Source of the DNA: Hyphomicrobiales bacterium
GTDB lineage: Bacteria; Pseudomonadota; Alphaproteobacteria; Rhizobiales; Xanthobacteraceae
Reading direction: 5' to 3'
DNA: 64,000 bases
Assembly (NCBI GenBank): GCA_016713235.1
Contig: JADJPN010000002.1
Location: 649,313 to 713,312 of the forward strand
Below, in pieces: positions 43,916 through 54,593 of this stretch. Position 1 is the first letter of the stretch. Every line of letters begins with the position of its first letter. The notes under the pieces were generated by a model. The model did not search any database, was not told the DNA's origin, and saw nothing but the letters and a program-made list of their open reading frames with translations. The translations under genes were made by a program, and so were the position numbers.

Positions 43916-44662
43916 ATGAGCGCGACGACCGAAAAGAAAGAAGGTGGGTTAGGCGAACTCATCAGCATCGGCTTTCAGGCGCTGGTCATTGCGCTCGTCA
44001 TCCGCACGCTGCTGTTTCAGCCGTTCAACATTCCGTCCGGTTCGATGAAGGCGACCTTGCTCGTCGGCGATTACATTTTCGTTTCGAAGTTCTCCTATGG
44101 CTACACCAAGTTTTCCGTGCCGTTTGCGCTAATCCCGTTCGAGGGGCGCATCTGGGCCGCGACTCCTAAGCGCGGCGACGTCGCGGTGTTTCGCAATCCG
44201 AAGGATGAAGGCACCGATTATATCAAGCGTGTGATCGGCATGCCCGGCGACCGCATTCAGATGAATAACGGTCAGCTTTACATCAACGGGCAGGCGGTGA
44301 AGCGCGAGCAGGTTGCAAACTGGGCCAATGACGATCCGCGCGAGAAGGGCAAACCCATCAAGCGCTGGCGCGAGACGCTCCCGAACGGCGTGACCTATGA
44401 GACCCTCGATCTTGGCGAGAGCTATTACGACAACACGCCGGAATACAATGTGCCGGCCGGCCACTATTTCATGATGGGCGACAATCGCGACAATTCTACC
44501 GACAGCCGTGTGCAGTCCGCCGTCGGCTTTGTGCCGCTCGAGAATTTCATCGGCCGCGCCGAGATCATCTTCTTCTCGCTTGCCGAGGGCACGGCGATCT
44601 ACGAACTCTGGCGTTGGCCGTTCGATGTGCGCTGGGGCCGGATTTTCTCTTGGGTGAGGTAA
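43916..44662 (+). CDS. lepB: Signal peptidase I
   Basis: Inner-membrane Ser/Lys peptidase that removes Sec and Tat signal peptides. The catalytic Ser lies in FNIPSGSMKATLL and the general base Lys in DYIKRVIGMPGDRI; box E MGDNRDNSTDSR is present. One N-terminal transmembrane helix (SIGFQALVIALVIRTLLF) precedes the catalytic domain. I choose ATG at 43916 (MSATTEKKEG) rather than upstream in-frame starts that would run back to acpS. Length 248. Confidence 0.96.
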   Translation: MSATTEKKEGGLGELISIGFQALVIALVIRTLLFQPFNIPSGSMKATLLVGDYIFVSKFSYGYTKFSVPFALIPFEGRIWAATPKRGDVAVFRNPKDEGTDYIKRVIGMPGDRIQMNNGQLYINGQAVKREQVANWANDDPREKGKPIKRWRETLPNGVTYETLDLGESYYDNTPEYNVPAGHYFMMGDNRDNSTDSRVQSAVGFVPLENFIGRAEIIFFSLAEGTAIYELWRWPFDVRWGRIFSWVR

Positions 44663-44672
44663 GTCGGGTGCG

Positions 44673-45371
44673 ATGAAGCGGAAACAGAACGACCTTTCCG
44701 CACTCGAGGAGCGGCTTGGCTATCGCTTCAAGGATAAGGCGCTGCTCGAACAGGCGCTGACGCACAAGAGCTTCGTGACGGGACGCAAACACGCGAGCAA
44801 CCAGCGGCTCGAGTTTCTCGGCGACCGCATTCTCGGCCTCGCGGTAGCAGACATGCTCTTTCAATCCTTTCCCGGAAATCTGGAGGGCGAACTCTCGCAG
44901 CGTCACACCGCGCTCGTGCGCAACGAAACTTGTGTCGAGGTCGCGCTGCTCCTCGACCTTGGTGCGCATTTGCACCTTGGCGCGGGGGAGCGCAACGCGG
45001 GCGGCGAGCGCAACCACTCCATTCTCGGCGATGCTTGCGAAGCGGTAATGGGTGCGATCTTTCTCGACGGTGGCTATGAACCGGCAAAGTTGATGATCGA
45101 GCGCTACTGGCGCCCGCTGATGACGGCTTCCGCGCAAGCGCCTCGGGACGCCAAAGCGGTGTTGCAAGAGTGGGCGCTCGGACGCGGGTTGCCGGTGCCG
45201 AATTATCGCGAAGTGGAACGCACCGGCCCGGATCATAAGCCGCTGTTTCGCGTTTCGCTTGAATTGCCGGGGATCATCCCGGCCGAAGGAGTAGGGCCAT
45301 CGAAGCGCGATGCGGAGCGGGCTGCGGCCTCCACCATGCTCGCGCGCGAAGGCATATTGACCCATGAGTGA
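44673..45371 (+). CDS. rnc: Ribonuclease III
   Basis: Double-strand-specific RNase that processes rRNA and regulatory RNAs. The signature RLEFLGDRILGLAVADMLF and the second acidic cluster LGDACEAVMGAIFLDGG are intact, and a double-stranded RNA-binding domain follows (KAVLQEWALGRGLPVPNY to ERAAASTMLA). The 232-residue length is standard. The last bases overlap the era start. Confidence 0.97.
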   Translation: MKRKQNDLSALEERLGYRFKDKALLEQALTHKSFVTGRKHASNQRLEFLGDRILGLAVADMLFQSFPGNLEGELSQRHTALVRNETCVEVALLLDLGAHLHLGAGERNAGGERNHSILGDACEAVMGAIFLDGGYEPAKLMIERYWRPLMTASAQAPRDAKAVLQEWALGRGLPVPNYREVERTGPDHKPLFRVSLELPGIIPAEGVGPSKRDAERAAASTMLAREGILTHE

Positions 45372-46266
45372 AGAAACACGCGCAGGCTTCGTCGCACTGA
45401 TCGGTGCGCCGAATGCCGGTAAATCGACGCTCCTGAATTCGCTGGTCGGTGCGAAGGTTTCGATCGTCACGCATAAAGTACAAACGACGCGCGTGCCGGT
45501 GCGCGGCATTGCCATGGCGGGGGCGGCGCAGGTGATCTTCGTCGATACGCCCGGCATCTTCGCGCCGAAGCGGCGGCTTGACCGGGCGATGGTCGGCTCG
45601 GCATGGCAGGGTGCGACGGATGCCGATCTCGTGGCACTCCTTATCGATGCACAGCGCAGTATCGACGAGGAGAACCGAGAGATTATCGGCAAGCTCAAGG
45701 AAGTGCCGCAGCAGAAGATTCTTATCCTGAACAAGATCGACCTGATCGACCGCGAAAAGCTGTTGGGGCTGACCGCGGAAGCGAACGAACTCGTCCGCTT
45801 CGAGCGGACCTTCATGATCTCGGCCACCAACGGCGATGGCATTTCCGATGTCCGGGATTACTTTGCTTCCGCAATGCCGAAGGGGCCGTGGCTTTATCCG
45901 GAGGACGAGATTTCGGATGTGCCGATGCGCCTGATGGCGGCCGAAATCACCCGCGAAAAGCTCTACCTTCGGCTGCATGAGGAGCTACCCTATCAATCGA
46001 CGGTCGAAACCGATTCGTGGCAGGAGCTCAAAGACGGCTCCGTCCGGATCGAGCAGACGATCTATGTCGAGCGCGACGGGCAAAAGAAGATCGTGCTTGG
46101 GCAGGGCGGGAAGATGGTGAAATCCATCTCGATGGATGCCCGAAAGGAAATCTCGTCGGAGATCGAGAAGAGGGTGCATCTCTTCTTGCACGTAAAGGTG
46201 CGTGAGGGGTGGGGCGACGATCCGGAGCGCTATCGCGGGATCGGACTGGAGTTTCCGAAAGAATAG
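45364..46266 (+). CDS. era: GTPase Era
   Basis: GTPase that helps 16S rRNA maturation and 30S assembly. G1 is GAPNAGKSTLLNS, G3 is VDTPGIF, G4 is NKIDLID. The C-terminal KH domain includes GQGGKMVKSISMDARKEI. Length 300. It overlaps rnc by eight bases and is followed after three bases by recO, so the block is one transcript. Confidence 0.97.
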   Translation: MSEETRAGFVALIGAPNAGKSTLLNSLVGAKVSIVTHKVQTTRVPVRGIAMAGAAQVIFVDTPGIFAPKRRLDRAMVGSAWQGATDADLVALLIDAQRSIDEENREIIGKLKEVPQQKILILNKIDLIDREKLLGLTAEANELVRFERTFMISATNGDGISDVRDYFASAMPKGPWLYPEDEISDVPMRLMAAEITREKLYLRLHEELPYQSTVETDSWQELKDGSVRIEQTIYVERDGQKKIVLGQGGKMVKSISMDARKEISSEIEKRVHLFLHVKVREGWGDDPERYRGIGLEFPKE

Positions 46267-46269
46267 CCG

Positions 46270-46996
46270 ATGGAATGGACCGACGATGGCATCATTCTTG
46301 GGCTTCGCCGTTATGGCGAGGGTCACGCCGTCGCGGAACTGATGACCGCCGATCATGGCCGTCATCTCGGACTCGTCTATGGTGGCGGTTCGCGGAAGAA
46401 GACGCCTTTGCTTCAGCCGGGCAACAGCGTGCGCGCGGTGTGGCGTGCGCGGCTGGACGAGCAACTCGGCAATTACACTTTGGAAATCACGCAGTCGCGC
46501 ACGGACCGCATGATGATGGCCGCACGCGCGAGCTTCGGCTTGCAGACAATCGCAGCCCTCCTGCGGCTCCTGCCGGAGCGCGATCCGCATGCCGATCTCT
46601 TCGTCATGTGCGAATACATCCTGGACAGGATCGACGAGCCGGAAGCGGCGTCGCTGATCGCACGCTTCGAGCTGCTGCTGCTCTCGGAACTCGGCTTCGG
46701 GCTCGACCTTTCCAGTTGTGCCGCGACCGGCGTCACGAGCGACCTGATCTATGTCTCGCCGAAGTCCGGCCAGGCGGTGTGCCGGTCCGCCGGGGGAGGA
46801 GTGGCGGGAGCGCCTCTTGCCGCTGCCGTCTTTTCTTCGTGAAGTAGGGGTAAGCGTCACCTCCGCCGATATCGGAGCCGCTTTCGCGCTGACTGGGCAT
46901 TTTTTGACCGTCCATGTGCTGGAGCCGCGGGGGCTTCAGCTTCCGGAGGCTCGGGGCTCTCTTGTCGCAGCCGTCAGGCGCATGCGGGCGGCCTGA
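46270..46996 (+). CDS. recO: DNA repair protein RecO (one-base frameshift)
   Basis: Loads RecA in the RecFOR pathway. The OB-fold N-terminal domain starts MEWTDDGIILGLRRYGEGHA and the helical part contains LPERDPHADLF and LLLLSELGFGLDLSSCAATG. At 46792-46796 a run of five G should be four: removal gives AGEEWRERLLPLPSFLREVG and a normal end at MRAA, 241 residues. Gene order after era fits. Confidence 0.93.
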
Positions 46997-47034
46997 AGGT
47001 TGAACAGCACGCCGCGACTGAGTACCGCTAGATC

Positions 47035-49294
47035 ATGACCAAGCGAATCGCTCCTCCCGCGCCCGGTGGCGGCGGCGGCAATATCGAGCCCGTAGAACTC
47101 AAGGAAGCGCTGGAAGAGCGCTACCTCTCCTATGCGCTGTCCACGATCATGGGCCGCGCGCTGCCCGATGCGCGCGACGGCCTGAAGCCGGTTCACCGCC
47201 GCATTCTGCATGCGATGCGTATCCTGCGGCTGGATCCCGGCACGGGCTTCAAAAAATCGGCCCGCGTCGTTGGCGACGTGATCGGCAAATTCCATCCGCA
47301 TGGCGACCAGTCGGTCTACGACGCGCTGGTGCGCCTCGCGCAGGACTTCGCGCAGCGCTATCCACTCGTGGACGGGCAGGGCAACTTCGGTAACGTGGAC
47401 GGCGATAACGCGGCGGCCATGCGCTACACCGAAGCGCGTATGACCGATGTCGCGCGCCTGCTGCTCGAAGGCATCGACGAAGACGCAGTCGATATGCGTC
47501 TTACCTACGACGGCGAAGAACAGGAGCCGATCGTGCTCCCCGGCGCATTCCCGAATTTGCTCGCAAACGGCTCGACCGGGGATCGCGGTCGGCATGGCGA
47601 CATCCATTCCGCCGCATAACGCGGCCGAAATTTGCGAAGCTGCGCTGTTCCTGATCGAGAAGCCGAAGGCGCAGCCGCGCGAAGTTTTGAAATTCGTCAG
47701 AGGCCCCGACTTTCCGACCGGCGGCATCATCGTCGACGACAAGGCGACGATCCGCGAAGCCTATAACACCGGGCGCGGCTCGTTCCGCGTCCGCGCACGC
47801 TGGACGCAGGAAGATACCGGCCGCGGCGGCTGGGTCGTGGTCGTCACCGAAATTCCGTACTCGGTACCGAAGTCGCGGCTGATCGAGAAGATCGCCGAAC
47901 TGCTCACCGACAAGAAATTGCCGTTACTCGCGGACGTGCGCGACGAGTCGACGGAGGACGTCCGCATCGTGCTCGAACCGCGCTCACGCTCGGTCGATCC
48001 GGTCCTGATGATGGAGCAGCTCTTCAAACTCACCGAGCTTGAAAGCCGCTTTGCGCTCAACATGAACGTGCTCATGGGCGGGCTTACGCCGCGCGTGGTC
48101 AGTCTTGCGGAAGCGATCCGGGAATGGCTCGACCATCGCCGCGACGTACTGATCCGCCGCTCCAAGAATCGTCTGGGCATCATCGATCATCGCTTAGAGG
48201 TTCTCGGCGGCTACCTGATCGCCTATCTGAACCTCGACGAAGTGATCAAGATCATCCGCACGCAGGATGAGCCGAAGCCGGTCTTGATGAAGCGCTTCAA
48301 GCTCACGGACGTGCAGGCGGACGCGATCCTCAATATGCGCCTGCGCAACTTGCGCAAGCTCGAGGAAATGGAAATCCGTGGCGAGCATGCGGAACTGAAG
48401 AAGGAAAAGGCCGAACTCGAAAAGTTGCTCAAGTCGCCGGTCGGCCAGTGGAAGAAGATTTCCGACCAGATCAAGGAAGTAAGAGATCTGTTCGGACCGA
48501 AGACTGAACTCGGCAAGCGTCGCACCGGCTTCGAAGCCGCGGCGGAAATCGATGAGGCGGCAGTCGCGGAATCGATGCTGACGCGCGAACCGATCACGGT
48601 TGTAGTTTCCGAGAAGGGCTGGATCCGCGCGCTGCGTGGCCATACCGATAAGGTCGCCGATCTCGAATTCAAAGGTGACGACAAGCTCAAATTCTCGTTT
48701 CCCGCCGAGACGACGTCGAAGCTCATGGTGTTTGCGAGTAACGGGCGCTTCTACACGCTGGACGCCGGCAGGCTGCCGGGCGGCCGCGGCCATGGCGAAC
48801 CGATCCGTCTCATGGTCGAAATCGAAGCAGGGCACGAAATTGTTGTCGTATTCCCGTATGTCGAGGGACAAAAGTTCCTGATCGCATCAGAAGCTGGCAA
48901 GGGCTTTGTCGTGAAGATCGAGGACGCGCTCGGAACCACGCGCAAAGGGAAGCAGGTTCTGAACGTAAAGGCACCGGACAAGGCGGTCGCGATCGCTCCG
49001 GCCACCGGCGATCATGTTGCGTCGATCGGCGAGAACCGGAAGATGCTGGTGTTCCCGGCGAAAGATTTGCCTGAGATGGGCCGCGGCGCGGGTGTGAAGT
49101 TGCAGCGTTACAAAGATGGCGGCCTGTCCGATGCCAAGATGTTCAATCTCGGTGAAGGCTTGACCTGGACCGACTCTTCCAACCGGCAATTCACGTTGAC
49201 GAAGGGCGAGCTCCGCGACTGGCGCGGCAGTCGCGCTGACGCGGGTCGTCTGGCGCCGAAGGGCTTCCCGAAGTCGAACCGCTTCCGCGGCTAG
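47035..49294 (+). CDS. parC: DNA topoisomerase IV subunit A (one-base frameshift)
   Basis: DNA-cleaving subunit of topoisomerase IV, which separates daughter chromosomes. The opening motif EERYLSYALSTIMGRALPDA, HPHGDQSVYDALVRLAQDF and the catalytic Tyr in AAAMRYTEARMTDVARLL identify it. At 47578-47581 a run of four G should be three: LANGSTGIAVGMATSIPPHN is then continuous. The C-terminal beta-pinwheel blades begin near residue 490 (TVVVSEKGWIRALRGH). About 752 residues. An essential gene, so the break is most likely an error. Confidence 0.95.
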
Positions 49295-49295
49295 T

Positions 49296-50495
49296 CTACT
49301 TCTTATTGAGTAGCCGCTTGTAGAGCTCGGTTGCGTGGCCGACTTCACGAGGGAAGATCGACTCGTTCTCTTCGAGGATTACGATATCGGCGTCGGCAAT
49401 CGGCAGGATTTCGCTCACCGAAAGTCGCCGCTGAATGACTTCGTAATTGGGTCCGCCGCGCAGTCCGCCGTATAAATAGTTGTAGCTTTTCAAGTCGTGC
49501 AGGCAGGCATGACGTGTGAGCGTTTCGGAAAGTACGTGAATGAAGCTCCCGCCGACTACCGCGACGTCGAGCTTCGCTTCAGGGCCGCATGTGCGCGGAG
49601 AGAAGGTGACTTTCGGCACCACGTAACGCGGGTTCGGCATCAGGACGTTCAGTAGATCGAGAAGATCGCGATCCTCGCCAGTGGCGACGTTCGAAACCGT
49701 ATAGCTCCATTTGAGCGGAGCGATCGGGGCGCTTTTGCGCTGCCGGTTGATTTCCTCGATCAAGGAATTCGCTGCATAGGCCACCGCAAGCTGGTTCCAG
49801 TGCACGCCGCCCTGCGGAAACATGCCGAACTCATACTTGCCTTTCATCGAATGCGTGAGCGTCGCCCCATCGACGACATTGACGCCGGCATTTTTAAGTA
49901 TACGCACGAACAGCGGCACCTTGCCGAGACGGTCGTTCCGCGGGCTCTTGCACGGATAGCGATTTACAAAGGCCTCCGGAAAATGCGCTACCTTTGACGG
50001 CGTGATCAAGTAAATGAACGTGTGACCGCGCCCGGTGAAGAAATCCTGCAGCTCTCTCAGTTGCGACGCCCATTTCTTCAGCGACGAATCAATGGCCGCA
50101 AGATCGCGAGAGCAGTATTCGTCGAGGTAAGCTTTTTCGATCAGTTGTTCGTTGTCGCCACGGAGTACGCCAGGCGCACCAAACTGGCCGAACAGCTTGT
50201 AACGAATCTGGTTGTTGATGCGGATGAAGGCGGCGCGGAAGGGAATAGCCTGCGTCACCTCGTAAGCGATCGCTTTCTGGTTCTGGCCATTCGCGAAAGC
50301 TTGCCACGACCAATGAAAGCGGGCGGGCGGTTCGACGACGCCGCGAAGTTGGCGGCCGATCCGCAACTCAAGTTTCGGCGCAAAGCCGCGCGCAAACAGG
50401 TTCCATGCGGTCGCGGCCGGCAAGGCGAGCAAGAATGCGAGCGTCAGCGCAAAAAGTTGTCTGCGGGTCAGCGAGGGGAGACGAAGCAGCGCCAT
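49296..50495 (-). CDS. AlgX/AlgJ-like SGNH-type O-acetyltransferase
   Basis: A 399-residue, membrane-anchored periplasmic protein: one N-terminal helix (LFALTLAFLLALPAATAWNL), then an SGNH-fold domain with GVHWNQLAVAYAANSLI (catalytic His) and VAVVGGSFIHVLSETL (nucleophile Ser region). AlgX and AlgJ hand acetyl groups to alginate in Pseudomonas. The partner MBOAT gene lies directly upstream with two bases between. No alginate or other polymerase gene is in the window, so the acceptor polymer is unknown. It converges on parC. Confidence 0.85.
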   Translation of the reverse strand: MALLRLPSLTRRQLFALTLAFLLALPAATAWNLFARGFAPKLELRIGRQLRGVVEPPARFHWSWQAFANGQNQKAIAYEVTQAIPFRAAFIRINNQIRYKLFGQFGAPGVLRGDNEQLIEKAYLDEYCSRDLAAIDSSLKKWASQLRELQDFFTGRGHTFIYLITPSKVAHFPEAFVNRYPCKSPRNDRLGKVPLFVRILKNAGVNVVDGATLTHSMKGKYEFGMFPQGGVHWNQLAVAYAANSLIEEINRQRKSAPIAPLKWSYTVSNVATGEDRDLLDLLNVLMPNPRYVVPKVTFSPRTCGPEAKLDVAVVGGSFIHVLSETLTRHACLHDLKSYNYLYGGLRGGPNYEVIQRRLSVSEILPIADADIVILEENESIFPREVGHATELYKRLLNKK

Positions 50496-50497
50496 CG

Positions 50498-51916
50498 CTA
50501 AAACCTAAAATAGATAAATGGCGTGAAGGGGACCGCAAAGGCACGGGCAATTGCGATCACATAGAGCACGACCAAGGCGGCAGCAGCGATGCGTTGCAAA
50601 TATGCATTACGCTCATAACTGCGTGCCAGTGGTGCGTAGAGCCGTGTTGCCGGAAACAGCGAAAGGAAACTCCCGGCTAGCACCGCAAGCGGCACCTCCA
50701 GCGGAACTTCGAGCGCTGAGGCTGCGCGCGTGAAATCGAACATTGCCGCGAGATACGCGCCGATATGCTCGGCTGAGGTGGCGCGAAAGATCACCCAGCC
50801 GATCATCACGATGAACAGCGTGACCATGGTCGAGATCACCGCGCCGGAGCGCTCCAGCCAGCGGATCAGGAACATGCGGTCGAGGGTTAGGAAGAGACCG
50901 TTATAGGCGCCCCACAATACGAAATTCCAGCTCGCGCCATGCCAGATGCCGGAGAGCAGAAAACAGATCCAAAGATTGAAGTAAGTTTGCGCAGCCGAGC
51001 CACGATTGCCGCCGAGCGGTTTATAGAGGTAGTCGCGTATCCAGGTGGTCAGCGAAATATGCCAGCGGCGCCAGAAATCAGTAAGCGAGCGCGCGGTGTA
51101 GGGCATGTTGAAGTTTTCGCGAAGCTTGAAGCCAAGCATGCGCGCAAGCCCTATCGCCATGTCGGAATAGGCAGAGAAGTCAAAATAAATTTGCAAGGTG
51201 AAGCAGACGACACCGAGCCAGGCTTGTCCGGTGCTAAGGGAAGCCGCATTTGCACCGAAGGCCTGATCCGCGAATGCGCCGCAGGTGTCGGCAATCAAGA
51301 GCTTCTTTGCGATGCCGCGTGCGAAGCGCAGGAAGCCTTCCCAAGCGTCGTTCCACGTGACCGTCGCGGGATTCGCGATCTGGTCCTGCATCTCGTGATA
51401 TTTGAGGATTGGGCCGGCGAGGAGCTTCGGAAACATGAAGACGAACAGGCAGTAATCCGAGAAATTGCGCGCGGGCTTCGAAGTGCCGCGATAGGCGTCA
51501 ACCAGATAGCTGATCTTCTCGAACACGACGAAGGAGACACCGATCGGGAGTGCGATTTTCAGGAGCGGAAGCTGCGAGCCTGCGAAAGGCGCGAGCAGCG
51601 TGTTGAAGTTTGCGATCAGAAAGTCGGTGTACTTATAGAAGACGAGAATGCCGAGGTTACTTACGACGGCGAGCGCGAGCCAGAATTTGCGCGAGGTTTC
51701 AGCGCGGCCCGGCGCAATGCGTTTGGAAAGGATATAGTCGAGCAGCGAAGACGCCAGTACGACCGGCACGAACAGCGGCTCGCCCCAAGTGTAGAAGGCT
51801 ACCGAGCCGAGGATCAGCGCCCACTTTTTGGCGCGTGCGCGGTCGTTGAACCAGAGGTAAACGGCGTAGAATGCGGGGAACGCGAATAGCGCGAAAAACG
51901 GCTCGTAAAACAGCAT
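50498..51916 (-). CDS. AlgI-like MBOAT O-acyltransferase
   Basis: A 472-residue polytopic membrane-bound O-acyltransferase that brings acetyl groups across the inner membrane. It begins MLFYEPFFALFAFPAFYAVY and has family marks YTDFLIANFNTLLAPF, SYLVDAYRGTSKPARNF, PYTARSLTDFWRRWHISLT and the catalytic His in GIWHGASWNFVLWG. Together with the SGNH protein downstream it makes a minimal polysaccharide O-acetylation cassette. Confidence 0.92.
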   Translation of the reverse strand: MLFYEPFFALFAFPAFYAVYLWFNDRARAKKWALILGSVAFYTWGEPLFVPVVLASSLLDYILSKRIAPGRAETSRKFWLALAVVSNLGILVFYKYTDFLIANFNTLLAPFAGSQLPLLKIALPIGVSFVVFEKISYLVDAYRGTSKPARNFSDYCLFVFMFPKLLAGPILKYHEMQDQIANPATVTWNDAWEGFLRFARGIAKKLLIADTCGAFADQAFGANAASLSTGQAWLGVVCFTLQIYFDFSAYSDMAIGLARMLGFKLRENFNMPYTARSLTDFWRRWHISLTTWIRDYLYKPLGGNRGSAAQTYFNLWICFLLSGIWHGASWNFVLWGAYNGLFLTLDRMFLIRWLERSGAVISTMVTLFIVMIGWVIFRATSAEHIGAYLAAMFDFTRAASALEVPLEVPLAVLAGSFLSLFPATRLYAPLARSYERNAYLQRIAAAALVVLYVIAIARAFAVPFTPFIYFRF

Positions 51917-51988
51917 GGATCTTGGCGCTGTGCCCCCGGGATGCCAGTGGTGGATGCTTAGCGGAAGGCGCCGCTCGCGTCCACGTCG

Positions 51989-52903
51989 CTAGGCCGTCTT
52001 GGGCAACCCGCGCTTGGCGCCGAACAGCATGGCGGCGACTTGGAAAAGGCCCGCCACCACCGCAATCGTACCTGCCGCGCCGAAGGAAATCTCGTAGCCG
52101 AAGGCAAGCGGCAAGAGCACTGCAATTGCGTAACCGAACACGCCGCTCGCGAGTGCGAACAGGAGCGAGAGCCAAACCTGCGTTTTCAAGTCGTCGGTCA
52201 ACATGCGTGCAGTTGCGGCTGGGCAGACCATCATCGCGACCAGCAATATGACGCCAACCGCGGAGAGGGATACGACGGCTGCGAGCGCGGCAAGCGAGAC
52301 CACGAGCGCGCCGATAAGCTGCGGCGAAATTCCGATAGTGCGGGCAAAGTCGGGATCGAAGCTGACGACGCGCAGTTCCTTGAACAGCACAACGACGGCG
52401 AGGGCGACGACAACAAGTCCGAATGTAAGTCGTCCGAGTTGCGGCGGCAGGCTCGTGAGCGCGACCGGATCGAACAGGCTGCTCAAGCCGGTTGCCGCCG
52501 GCCAGATCGCAGTTTCGATGTTGCCGAAAAGAATGTGATGCACGTCGAAGCTCGTGCGCGCGACGCCGCTCTGTTCGAGCAGCAGCACGCCAAGCGCGAA
52601 CATCGCGGTAAAGACCGAACCGAGCGCCGCAGATCCTTCGATGCGCGCGACGCGGCGAAAAAACTCCACCAGCATCGCGGAAAAGAGCGCTGCGCCGAAC
52701 GCGCCCGCCAGCATCACCCAGGCCGCTGTGCTTCCCGCAAGTACGAAAGCGATAACAATCCCAGGCAGCACAACGTGACCCATGGCATCACCCAGCATGC
52801 TCTGGCGCGTCAATACCAGAAAATTCCCGATGAGCGCGCAAACGAGCGCGGCGAGCGTGCCGACAAGAAGAGCGGGTAGATCGATCTGAAGAAATGAGAT
52901 CAT
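51989..52903 (-). CDS. sitD: Metal ABC transporter permease (SitD-like)
   Basis: A 304-residue permease of the Mn/Fe/Zn ABC-3 family with about eight transmembrane helices. It starts at ATG 52903 (MISFLQIDLPALLVGTLAALVC), overlapping the previous permease stop as ATGA. Family marks include LLTRQS-like SMLGDAMGHVVLPGIVIAF and GVILLVAMMVCPAATARMLT. Two permease genes after an ATPase gene gives the order A-B-C-D as in sitABCD of Sinorhizobium. Symbol by synteny. Confidence 0.88.
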   Translation of the reverse strand: MISFLQIDLPALLVGTLAALVCALIGNFLVLTRQSMLGDAMGHVVLPGIVIAFVLAGSTAAWVMLAGAFGAALFSAMLVEFFRRVARIEGSAALGSVFTAMFALGVLLLEQSGVARTSFDVHHILFGNIETAIWPAATGLSSLFDPVALTSLPPQLGRLTFGLVVVALAVVVLFKELRVVSFDPDFARTIGISPQLIGALVVSLAALAAVVSLSAVGVILLVAMMVCPAATARMLTDDLKTQVWLSLLFALASGVFGYAIAVLLPLAFGYEISFGAAGTIAVVAGLFQVAAMLFGAKRGLPKTA

Positions 52904-53819
52904 GATGCACGCCGCAATCTTCTCGCACCGACCGCGCGAATGAAGATTCCGCGCGCGGAACCAAAAAGACGCTGAACGAAAGTATTGCGAAGGCGACCAG
53001 CACAATCACGGCGCCTGTCGGCGTGTCCGGGCTGATCGCGGAGATCGCGGCACCGACATAAGCGGAAACCGCGCCGATAGCGGCGGAGATCAGGGTCATG
53101 CGGCCAGTATGATCGCTCCAGAATCGCGCGGCGGCAGGCGGTGTAATCAAGAGTGCCACGATCAGAACGAGGCCCACTACGCGCAGGCCGATCACGACCA
53201 CCGCAAGCACGAGGCCGAGCACGGCAAGGTCGAGGAGCCGCACCGGGAAGCCGTGCGCGCGGGCATAGTCGGCATCGAAAGAAATCAGTGTCAGTTCCTT
53301 GAAGAGTGCGGCGACGACCAGTGCCACGATCAGCGAAAACGCCGCGAGCGTAATCGCCTCTTCGCGCAGCATGCCCGCAGTTGCGCCGAGTAGATAAATG
53401 TCGAGGCCGGCCTGGCCGCCGGTTTTCAACGTCTGAATGACCGTGAGCAGCACAATGCCAAGCGCGAAGAATACGGCGAGCACGCTTGCGACTGCGGTGT
53501 CTTCGGTAAGCCGCGTGCGGCTCGCAATCCACTGAATGGATAACGCGGCGAGGACCGCGGTGATTGCAGCGCCTGCCATCAAGAAAGACAAGTTCTTGCC
53601 GGAGAAGCCGAGTGCGACCGCCGCGATGAAGCCGAGTGCCACGCCCGGCAGCGTTGCATGCGCGACCGCGTCGGCAACCAGCGCACGGCGGCGGAGCATC
53701 GCGAATACGCCAACGATCCCGGTCGCCGCGCCAAGGGCCGCGGCACCTAGCATCACGACGACAGTGTTGTAGCCGGCTTGCAGCAGGAGAATGGCAAGGA
53801 GCGGGTGCAGTTCGCTCAT
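52900..53819 (-). CDS. sitC: Metal ABC transporter permease (SitC-like, one-base frameshift)
   Basis: First of two ABC-3 permeases, about 306 residues after repair. It starts MSELHPLLAILLLQAGYNTV and has RRRALVADAVAHATLPGVAL and LVLIVALLITPPAAARFW. At 52963-52967 the A5 run (T5 on the coding strand) lacks one base; restoring it gives FSVFFGSARGIFIRAVGARR and a stop that overlaps the next start. Without repair the tail becomes an unrelated basic sequence. Start overlaps the ATPase stop as ATGA. Confidence 0.88.
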
Positions 53820-54553
53820 GTGCTGGAATTCAGCGACAGCGGCACGCCATAGGTGCGCGCGATGTTGTCGGGCGTGAATGTAGTCGCGACCGGGCCACTC
53901 GCGATCAGTTTCCGGTTCAGGAGCACGACGTGGTCAAAAATTTCCTTCACGCTGGATAGATCGTGATGCACACAGACTACAAGCGCACCGGCTTCGCGCA
54001 AGTCGCGGAAGACGCCAGCCATTACGCCTTCGGTGAGAGCGTCCACGCCCGCGAAGGGCTCATCGAGCAGAAAAACCTTTGCCTGCTGCGCGAGCGCACG
54101 AGCGAGAAAAACACGTTGCTGCTGGCCGCCCGACAATGCGCCGATCTGGCTGTCGGCGAATTCGCCCAAGCGAACCATATCAAGATAATGCCTGGCGCTT
54201 GCGCGGTCGCTCGTGCGCACGGGCTTCAGCCATCCGATCTTGCGGTAGAGGCCCATCGCGACGACATCGGCTGCGGTTGCCGGAAAATCCCAGTCGACAC
54301 TCGCGCGCTGTGGACCATATGCGATCGCGTCACGCCGTTCGGATGCCGGCTTTCCAAATATCTCCGCGCTACCGCCCGCTTTGGGAACGAGCCCCAGCAC
54401 CGTTTTCAGGAGGGATGATTTGCCCGCGCCGTTCGGGCCGACGATTGCGACAAGGCCGCGCTCAGGCGCGTCCCAGCTAAAGCGTTCGAGCGCGGTGCGG
54501 CCGCCGTATTGCACCGTGAGATCGCGAACTGAGAGCGGCGGAATCGTTTTCAT
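53816..54553 (-). CDS. sitB: Metal ABC transporter ATP-binding protein (SitB-like)
   Basis: A 245-residue ABC ATPase. Walker A is IVGPNGAGKSSLLK, signature ALSGGQQQRVFLARALAQ, Walker B KVFLLDEPFAGVD, and the H-loop VCVHHDLSSV. The phrase YGPQRASVDWDFPATAADVV is typical of Mn/Fe/Zn importers. I choose ATG at 54553 (MKTIPPLSVRDL); a start at 54592 would put the N-terminus against the sitA stop. Confidence 0.92.
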   Translation of the reverse strand: MKTIPPLSVRDLTVQYGGRTALERFSWDAPERGLVAIVGPNGAGKSSLLKTVLGLVPKAGGSAEIFGKPASERRDAIAYGPQRASVDWDFPATAADVVAMGLYRKIGWLKPVRTSDRASARHYLDMVRLGEFADSQIGALSGGQQQRVFLARALAQQAKVFLLDEPFAGVDALTEGVMAGVFRDLREAGALVVCVHHDLSSVKEIFDHVVLLNRKLIASGPVATTFTPDNIARTYGVPLSLNSST

Positions 54554-54593
54554 TTCCGGCGATAAGCCGCTGGATGGGGAAGGAGCCAGCACT

